From Bacillus carboniphilus (GTDB taxonomy: Bacteria; Bacillota; Bacilli; Bacillales; JAIVKR01): a DNA stretch of 64,000 bases. The notes under the pieces are model-generated. The model saw nothing but the letters and a program-made list of their open reading frames with translations. It searched no databases and was not told the DNA's origin. How positions within the stretch are numbered: position 1 is the first letter of the stretch; each line of letters starts with the position of its first letter. This document shows positions 58,310 through 64,000 of the stretch, in pieces. The stretch covers positions 3,472,001-3,536,000 of the forward strand of contig NZ_CP129013.1 in assembly GCF_020524035.2 (NCBI RefSeq), given 5' to 3'. The position numbers and the translations under genes were made by a program.

Positions 58310-58918
58310 TTAGTTTTCGATAATTTTAAAACCAGATTTACCGTCAATAGAGTAATTGATTATGAATTCTTTCGGTCGAAAGTCGTTTCCTGTGTAAACT
58401 ATTTCAACATCTACTGTTACTGTTTTAGGAGGTTTTTCTTTCAAAGCAACAGCCCATTCTTGTTCAATTTTCTTATATTGTTTTAAATTAACATCAGATA
58501 ATTGTGAGACTAAATTGTCAATTTTAGGTGAACCTCCAAATCTATCAGCTACCAAATGTCCTGCATGATCTTGACCTTTTACTTTACCTGGAGTGTTTCT
58601 GCTGTGTGACAATCTGTCTTTTCTCTCAGTTAGTTGTAAATTCTCTGTTTCAAACTTTGTGATTCTGCCTAGACTATCAGTTTCATAAAAATAATCATAC
58701 TTTCCAGTTTTATACCTAATATCTGGTTTCAACTTATTTTTTCTACCATTAGAAAACTGTTTTCCGTTCTCCACATACCTTTTAACTCCAACTCCCTCAG
58801 CCTCCATCATAACCTGTTGCTTAACGTCACTCAGCGTCTTCGTATTAAGGTTAAAGTTCGTGACTCTACCTGCATTTGTGGCGAGTTGCTGGGCTTCAAC
58901 GCCAACCGGAACTCTCAA
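58310..58918 (-). CDS. Orphan cassette: core repeat end plus DNA/RNA non-specific endonuclease
   Basis: 202 residues. It starts with the end of the core repeat (VGVEAQQLATNAGRVTNF) and ends in an Endonuclease_NS_2-type domain (GQDHAGHLVADRFGGSPKID; NLVSQLSDVN) like that of the full toxin at 61433. No export domain, so probably silent. Decayed core copy immediately 5' (58960-59212). Confidence 0.75.
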   Translation of the reverse strand: MRVPVGVEAQQLATNAGRVTNFNLNTKTLSDVKQQVMMEAEGVGVKRYVENGKQFSNGRKNKLKPDIRYKTGKYDYFYETDSLGRITKFETENLQLTERKDRLSHSRNTPGKVKGQDHAGHLVADRFGGSPKIDNLVSQLSDVNLKQYKKIEQEWAVALKEKPPKTVTVDVEIVYTGNDFRPKEFIINYSIDGKSGFKIIEN

Positions 58919-58959
58919 CTGACCAATATTTGATCTTAACTTCGATAACGCTTGTTGGG

Positions 58960-59212
58960 ATTGGGTGACTTTTTGTCCTACATAGGCCTTGCTGTATGGG
59001 AATAATGCTTCACTTGAAGCTTATCGATTCACTGAATGAGCAGCTGTACCAATGGTTAAGCCTAGTAAGGCACACCTAGTAAGGCACCATTTAAACTATC
59101 TTGTCTTTGGGCATCTGTTGAACATATCTTGACCCGTTAAATATTCTCCGGAGCCATTGGCGGTCACTAACCCGTAAATGCCCATTTCGGTTTTATAAAT
59201 GAAGTCGAATGG
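58960..59212 (-). pseudogene. Decayed core-repeat copy
   Basis: Recognisable as the core region (KAYVGQKVTQSQQALSKL, then the MGIYGLVTANG... segment) but with small indels (a duplicated CTAGTAAGGCAC near 59075, a short deletion near 59120) that break the frame. Confidence 0.7.
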
Positions 59213-59410
59213 TTTGTGTATTAAATATCTTACTTTTTAAATTTGAAATTCAAGCAAACAATTGACAAGTAAACTATAAAAGTAAAAACACTTGACGTCC
59301 AAAAAGACAATCAAGTGTCAAAATGTCTATCTGTCTTTTCTCTTTTCATGTTTAAGAATACTTAGGCTCTTCGTCATTCACAGTGAATGTTTAGATAAAT
59401 TATTACCGTA
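59213..59410. repeat. Flanking duplication of 57553-57770
   Basis: The run AAATTTGAAATTCAAGCAAAC onward, through the ACACTTGA hairpin and CTTTTCTCTTTTCATGTTTAAG, is repeated with about 90% identity at 57587-57770. It shows that a whole cassette with core and tail was duplicated in tandem. Confidence 0.75.
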
Positions 59411-59540
59411 CAAGGGAATGAGTTGCTCAGTAATCACCACCTGTTTCAAGTAGTAAAACGTGGATTGAACATCAACATAGCCATTCACTTTATTGAATTT
59501 GTTCACTTGAATTACACTTTAAATAGCGAAGAAACAATAT

Positions 59541-59969
59541 TTATAAAACACTATTAAGAGCAGCATTTACCATTCCTTCAAAGCTGTTATACTCTTCAAC
59601 TATCTCACCACTTGGCTTATCTAATTCATAAAATACTAAATCATCAACATCAACACAGTACCAGGAAATACTTGAATCTCCAAAGAATAAGTAATTTTTA
59701 TCCCATTCATTTTCCAGCCAAATTTCATTTGCACCAATCAGAGAATTACTATCTTCTGATGATTCAGCACCATAAATTACCAATCCGTTAAAATCTAATC
59801 CATTTACTAATCTTAAAAAGTTTTCATATTCATATAGCCAAATATTCTTTTTATAACGCTCAAAAATCCACTTTTTAGTAGTTAGTATACTTTCCTCACT
59901 TGCTGATAAAAATATAGATTTTTCATCAGTATTTTTTATGTTCTCAATCTTCTTTAATAACCCTATCAT
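59541..59969 (-). CDS. YrhA-like (SUKH/SMI1-type) immunity protein
   Basis: About 142 residues from ATG 59969 (GAGAGGG upstream); a longer frame starting at 60008 overlaps the toxin and is less likely. YEYENFLRLVNGLDFNGLVI and the acidic aromatic middle (ENEWDKNYLFFGDSSISWYC) resemble YrhA-family SMI1/KNR4 proteins, common immunity proteins of nuclease toxins. Directly behind the HNH cassette. Confidence 0.75.
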   Translation of the reverse strand: MIGLLKKIENIKNTDEKSIFLSASEESILTTKKWIFERYKKNIWLYEYENFLRLVNGLDFNGLVIYGAESSEDSNSLIGANEIWLENEWDKNYLFFGDSSISWYCVDVDDLVFYELDKPSGEIVEEYNSFEGMVNAALNSVL

Positions 59970-59982
59970 CTTAGCATCCCTC

Positions 59983-60900
59983 TCAATTTTTAGTTTCTGG
60001 ATAAACAAAACCTTTTGGTATTGGCCACTTAATAATTATTGAATCACCAACTTTGATCCCTCTAGTTAGAGTTCTTTGAGAATTAGTTAATACTTTGTGA
60101 TAAGGATCATTTTTTATTAATATTAAGTTACTGAAGTCATTTGTTCCTCCATCATCCAAAGGTAATTTATGATGCACTTGATACCCTTCTGGAACAAAAC
60201 CATTTTTCATATCATTAATATCTGTTTTGCTTAATCCAGCGTTAAGTAGTATTTTAATTTTTTTATCACTTTTAGTTAAGTCTAATAAGAAGTTCTTTCT
60301 GACAGAGCTATTGAATTTATTCCTAAGTTGTTTGAATTCCTCCCTAGGGCGTTTAGTGTAGGTTATATCTTTCTCTCTGATACCTTTTAGTAGTATATTC
60401 TCTCCTTTTAATTTTCCAATATGTTCTGGACCAGTTTCCGATTTCCAGATCCAGTCATGCTTCACATCACTCAGCGTCTTCGTATTAAGGTTAAAGTTCG
60501 TGACTCTACCTGCATTTGTGGCGAGTTGCTGGGCTTCAACGCCAACTGGAACTCTCAACTGACCAATATTTGATCTTAACTTCGATAAAGCTTGTTGGGA
60601 TTGAGTGACTTTTTGTCCTACATAGGCCTTGCTGTATGGGAATAATGTTTGACCTGAAGCCTGCCTATTCAATGAATGAGCGGCTGTACCAATGGTTAAG
60701 CCTAGTAAGGCACCATGTAAACTATCTTGTCTTTGGGCATCTGTTAAAGGGTTGCCGAACATATCTTGACGGGTTAAATATTCTCCGAAGCCATTCGCGG
60801 TCACTAACCCGTAAATGCCCATTTCAGTTTTATAAAGGACATCAAACCAATATATAAGTAATTTTGTTTTAAATATAGAAAACCCCCTGACATTAGGCAA
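59983..60900 (-). CDS. Orphan cassette: core repeat plus HNH/His-Me finger nuclease
   Basis: 305 residues. Core repeat at about residues 20-145 (TEMGIYGLVTANGFGEYLTR). The C-terminal nuclease has YQVHHKLPLDDGGTNDFSNL then ILIKNDPYHKVLT, an HNH-type set with the paired histidines and Asn. The N-terminal 14 residues (MPNVRGFSIFK) are not part of the toxin. Lacks the LXG export domain, so probably a donor cassette matched to the YrhA-like gene after it. Confidence 0.78.
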   Translation of the reverse strand: MPNVRGFSIFKTKLLIYWFDVLYKTEMGIYGLVTANGFGEYLTRQDMFGNPLTDAQRQDSLHGALLGLTIGTAAHSLNRQASGQTLFPYSKAYVGQKVTQSQQALSKLRSNIGQLRVPVGVEAQQLATNAGRVTNFNLNTKTLSDVKHDWIWKSETGPEHIGKLKGENILLKGIREKDITYTKRPREEFKQLRNKFNSSVRKNFLLDLTKSDKKIKILLNAGLSKTDINDMKNGFVPEGYQVHHKLPLDDGGTNDFSNLILIKNDPYHKVLTNSQRTLTRGIKVGDSIIIKWPIPKGFVYPETKN

Positions 60901-60952
60901 TCAAGGGGTTAAAAGAAAAAAATATTACTATATCATTTTTAGATTAATACTT

Positions 60953-61420
60953 TTAAAGGTTATTTTTCTTTACTTCTTGGAACCAACAATCAAAAATATC
61001 ATCCGGTAATAGTTCGTCATCATTTGTATAAATTAAGTCATATCTATAGTTTGCTTTTAAACTATTTTTCTTCACATCATAATGTAATTTTATCTCTGTA
61101 GGCATTTCTCTTCCAAATTCTTCACATTTATTGTGAATTTCTTTTAGGTTCTTCAATCCAATGTCTAATACTGCTTCTTGTCTATCTTCAGATGTATCAT
61201 AAAAAAACAAATCTCTACTTTTGTCTTTAATAGCATCATTTAATTTATTCTTCAATACCACTATGCCATTTATTTTATAAAACACATCAAAAGAATACAT
61301 TTTAGGTTCATATGAACAATAAATATATATATCTTCAGCTTTTTCCTCAACATACTCTAAACAAATAGCAACCATATCAGTTTGAATTTCAGATAAATAA
61401 TCTTCAAATATTTTTTTCAT
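60953..61420 (-). CDS. YezG-like immunity protein of the full-length LXG toxin
   Basis: 155 residues, ATG at 61420 with AGAGGTG upstream, 12 bases after the toxin stop. Acidic, helical then beta (YLSEIQTDMVAICLEYVEEK; TEIKLHYDVKKNSLKANYRY), similar to YezG, the YeeF antitoxin. Confidence 0.8.
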   Translation of the reverse strand: MKKIFEDYLSEIQTDMVAICLEYVEEKAEDIYIYCSYEPKMYSFDVFYKINGIVVLKNKLNDAIKDKSRDLFFYDTSEDRQEAVLDIGLKNLKEIHNKCEEFGREMPTEIKLHYDVKKNSLKANYRYDLIYTNDDELLPDDIFDCWFQEVKKNNL

Positions 61421-61432
61421 CCTATTTCACCT

Positions 61433-63367
61433 CTAATTCTCAAGTAATTGTTTTTTTATGACACCGTCAATTATATATTTTATTTCAAAGCTAATTGGTC
61501 TCAAACCATCGTCATCATAATGAATTTTAACATTAACTGAAACATGTTTTCCTTCTTCTATTGCTTTAGCCCATTTATTTTCTAACTTTTTGTATTTACT
61601 TAAATTAACACTGCTTGATTGAGAAACGAGGTTATCATAATCTGGAGATCCACCAAATCTATCTGCAGCTAAATGTCCAGCATGATCACCAGGTTCTTTT
61701 CCAGGTGTATTTGACTTATGAGGCAACCTATTATTTCGTTTTGTTAATTTTAAGTCATTAGCATTGAACTCATTAATTCTTCCATTATCATCAGTCCTAT
61801 ATTGATAATCATATTCACCTGCTTGATATTTCACATTTGGTTTTAATTCTCCTATTTTATTAATATGACTACCATCTTTAATAACACCATTTTCGGACTT
61901 ACTAAAACTTTTCTTACCTCCCTCAGCCTTCATCATAACCTGCTGCTTCACGTCACTCAGCGTCTTCGTATTAAGATTAAGGTTTGTGACTCTTCCTGCA
62001 CTTGTGGCGAGTTGCTGGGCTTCAACGCCAACCGGAACTCTCAACTGACCAATATTTGATCTTAACTTCGATAAGGCTTGTTGAGACTGGGAGACTTTTT
62101 GTCCAACATAGGCCTTGCTGTATGGGAATAATGTTTGACCTGAAGCCTGCCTATTCAATGAATGAGCGGCTGTACCAATGGTTAAGCCTAGTAAGGCACC
62201 ATGTAAACTATCTTTTCTTTGGGCATCTGTTAAAGGGTTGCCGAACATATCTTGACCCGTTAAGTATTCTCCGAAGCCATTGGCGGTCACTAACCCGTAA
62301 ATGCCCATTTCGGTTTTATAAAGGACATCAAACGACTTGGCTCCTTTATACGCATCTAAGGCATGTGTGGCGGCACTGACGCCTTTAAACGTTTTTAAAG
62401 CACCTAATCCACCTTTACCGAGACGACCTCCCCAACCTGCGATCGGAATAAAACCAGCTAGAGCCAATCCGCCTGCCTTTACTCGTTCTGCCGTTGATAA
62501 CTCTCGCCCTGTGATGGGATCGACGCCTTCTGTTGCTCTCTTATAATCATAATAGCCCGTCAGTTCCCCTGTAAAGTTCTTAAATCCATCTATCATTTTT
62601 AAATACAAAGGTTTATTTTTCTCTGCTTCGACCGCTGCTTGTAGTTGTCTGTATTCCGCTTGTTGATCTTTTAACGTTACGTATTCGTCTGTCGCTTTTT
62701 GTACGTCGTCTCTTAATTGATATACATCGCTTTCCTTAAATGCCTTTAGGTTAAAGTGGATGGGGGAGACGTTGCCCCCTTTTGTCGTAGCATCAATGAG
62801 TGCGCTATAGAGCTGGACGACGAAGCCTTGGTTTATTTCTGATTGTTGATATTCATTCAACAAGTTTTGATTGAGTTGTTCAACAGCCTCAATGGTCTCT
62901 TTTCGCTCTTTGTCGGCGTTTTCCATGGCTTCTTCAAATCGGTCAGTCGAATACACATCAATGTCCACCAAATCGGAAACACTTGATAGGATAGCGCTGA
63001 TATCATCTTGTTGCTGGTGAACCATCTCTTTTGATTGTTTAATTGATTTGGATAATTCATCTTCAAGAAAAGGAACGTAGACAGTCGTTTCACCGCCTAA
63101 ACCTGCCTCTTCTGTATCGCCATCAATTCCTTTTAAAAAGGCGATTTGCCTATCAATTAAACCAAGCCAAGCGTTAATCACTTCGCTTTGTGCTTGGTAA
63201 AATCCTTTAATGGCGCTGGCTCCTTTTCCTTGAAACGCATCCATTTCTACTAGACCTAACATGGCCTTTTTTACTTCCATAAACTGTTCTTTTAAATTTT
63301 CATATTCATGCATCCTTGCCTGTGAAGCAGAAACAAGAGAATCTCGTTCATAGATTAGGTTTTCCAT
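61433..63367 (-). CDS. LXG-domain T7SS toxin with DNA/RNA non-specific endonuclease (YeeF-like)
   Basis: 644 residues. LXG export domain about 1-215 (SLVSASQARMHEYENLKEQF; DAFQGKGASAIKGFYQAQSE). Pre-toxin segment about 270-330 (YYDYKRATEGVDPITGRELS then GLALAGFIPIAGWGGRLGKG). Core repeat about 345-480. C-terminal nuclease about 485-644 with GDHAGHLAADRFGGSPDYDN and LVSQSSSVNLSKYKKLENKW, the Endonuclease_NS_2 motif of YeeF. It should kill by degrading nucleic acid in competing cells. Ribosome site AAAGGGAATG region before the ATG. Confidence 0.9.
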   Translation of the reverse strand: MENLIYERDSLVSASQARMHEYENLKEQFMEVKKAMLGLVEMDAFQGKGASAIKGFYQAQSEVINAWLGLIDRQIAFLKGIDGDTEEAGLGGETTVYVPFLEDELSKSIKQSKEMVHQQQDDISAILSSVSDLVDIDVYSTDRFEEAMENADKERKETIEAVEQLNQNLLNEYQQSEINQGFVVQLYSALIDATTKGGNVSPIHFNLKAFKESDVYQLRDDVQKATDEYVTLKDQQAEYRQLQAAVEAEKNKPLYLKMIDGFKNFTGELTGYYDYKRATEGVDPITGRELSTAERVKAGGLALAGFIPIAGWGGRLGKGGLGALKTFKGVSAATHALDAYKGAKSFDVLYKTEMGIYGLVTANGFGEYLTGQDMFGNPLTDAQRKDSLHGALLGLTIGTAAHSLNRQASGQTLFPYSKAYVGQKVSQSQQALSKLRSNIGQLRVPVGVEAQQLATSAGRVTNLNLNTKTLSDVKQQVMMKAEGGKKSFSKSENGVIKDGSHINKIGELKPNVKYQAGEYDYQYRTDDNGRINEFNANDLKLTKRNNRLPHKSNTPGKEPGDHAGHLAADRFGGSPDYDNLVSQSSSVNLSKYKKLENKWAKAIEEGKHVSVNVKIHYDDDGLRPISFEIKYIIDGVIKKQLLEN

Positions 63368-63399
63368 TATTCATTCCCTTTCTTTTTTGAACAAAAATG

Positions 63400-63663
63400 C
63401 TAATTTTTTAGGACGGCTTCGTCTTGATCTTTGATTAATTGAACATTGGCTTTTGTGTCATCGATACTTTTTAAAACTTCTTCTTTATACTGGCGAACAA
63501 GTTTGTTTATCGAGTCTTCTCGTTCGTCCCACTGTTCGATAAATGGAAGTTGATTGACTCCAACGGAATAACAAGAAAGAGAACCTTCTAGCCTCTGAAC
63601 CATCCCCTCGATCTCCTCTAACTGTTTGATGACCGTTCCATAGTCTAATTTAATGTTTGTCAT
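63400..63663 (-). CDS. YwqI-like (DUF5344) T7SS partner
   Basis: 87 residues, helical, fitting DUF5344/YwqI (IKLDYGTVIKQLEEIEGMVQ). The ATG overlaps the stop of the upstream YwqH-like gene. Lies before an LXG toxin as in B. subtilis ywqH-ywqI-ywqJ. Confidence 0.75.
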   Translation of the reverse strand: MTNIKLDYGTVIKQLEEIEGMVQRLEGSLSCYSVGVNQLPFIEQWDEREDSINKLVRQYKEEVLKSIDDTKANVQLIKDQDEAVLKN

Positions 63664-64000
63664 TAAAATAACACCTTTCGAATTTGAGCAAATTTATCTT
63701 CAATAGCATCAAAGGCGTCTTCACCTACCTCTAATAAGTCGCCAATTTGATCGGTCAAGGTACTCGCAAAGCCAAGTGCACCCTTTTGGAGGGTTAATTG
63801 ATTAATTTTTGAATCGATTTTCCAGCCATAATCATCAATTTTGTGATTGACAATTCGTTTCATTTCTTCATAAGCGGCTGTTCTTTCATCGTCAAAGGTC
63901 ATAGAATGGTCGCCCGTCCATTGAGAGCCAAGCTCAGGACGCTCAATTTGTTTGATTTCATTGAAAGCTAAACTTTGTTCCTCTTGAAGTTTTTTCTTCG
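63663..64000 (-). CDS. YwqH-like (DUF5082) T7SS partner, N-terminus cut by window edge
   Basis: The frame stays open to the window end, so the ATG at 63902 is not the true start. The added N-terminal part contains LGSQWTGDHSMTFDDER, the W-x-G turn and HA..FD..R-type motif typical of YwqH (DUF5082). Helical hairpin continues IVNHKIDDYGWKIDSKINQL. A chaperone/partner for LXG export. Confidence 0.75.
   Translation of the reverse strand, partial: KKKLQEEQSLAFNEIKQIERPELGSQWTGDHSMTFDDERTAAYEEMKRIVNHKIDDYGWKIDSKINQLTLQKGALGFASTLTDQIGDLLEVGEDAFDAIEDKFAQIRKVLF

Overview
This window is a low-GC Bacillaceae chromosome segment. Supporting signs are AGGAGG-type ribosome sites, frequent TTG/GTG starts, an ahpCF operon with a PerR-like box, an argFGH operon with an ARG-box-like operator, two type VII secretion (T7SS) LXG toxin loci, HelD, and an AimR-type peptide receptor. 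I cannot name the species. Many genes carry single-base changes in homopolymer runs (ahpF, argH, dptH, two transposases, an RNA-ligase-like gene), so either the read accuracy is limited or the strain is decaying. In-frame nonsense codons (helD, IS66 remnant) look like real decay.

Layout. 0-12.2 kb is mostly housekeeping: a broken AlkZ/YcaQ-like glycosylase gene, ahpF-ahpC on the minus strand, small membrane proteins, an FAD-dependent dehydrogenase, argF-argG-argH, a dihydrofolate-reductase-like protein, a small secreted protein and an AGCS sodium:amino-acid symporter. 12.3-27.4 kb is a plus-strand T7SS polymorphic-toxin locus. It has a DUF4176 protein, two small helical partners, and a full-length toxin ending in a TNT (NAD+ glycohydrolase) domain with its immunity gene. 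Behind it lies a long array of orphan toxin C-terminal cassettes, each starting with the same ~250-bp core repeat and most followed by an immunity gene. The array is cut by an IS3-family element, holds a truncated group II intron and contains large segmental duplications.

27.4-34.3 kb holds a class III lanthipeptide synthetase (LanKC) and, beyond a MITE, a short leader-like peptide gene without cysteine; then an IS66 remnant and a YVTN beta-propeller protein. 34.3-41.9 kb holds a helD pseudogene, two small genes, an AimR-like receptor overlapping a 41-residue exported peptide gene (arbitrium-like pair), an IS4-family element, tRNA half-like fragments in permuted order, and one of two related hairpin elements.

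41.9-56.6 kb is a complete DNA phosphorothioation island: dptF-dptG-dptH (restriction) on the plus strand converging on dndB-dndC-dndD-dndE-dndA (modification) on the minus strand. dptH is interrupted by two +1 homopolymer indels. 56.7-64 kb is a second T7SS locus on the minus strand: YwqH-like and YwqI-like small proteins, a YeeF-like LXG nuclease toxin, its YezG-like immunity protein, and two further orphan nuclease cassettes with YrhA-like and YezG-like immunity genes, plus decayed core repeats.

The two toxin arrays share one logic: the 5' part of the toxin gene stays fixed, while C-terminal toxin/immunity cassettes behind it share the core repeat and could be swapped in by homologous recombination. 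With the phosphorothioation island, arbitrium-like pair, lanthipeptide synthetase and many insertion sequences, most of 12-64 kb is accessory DNA for conflict with phages and competitors.
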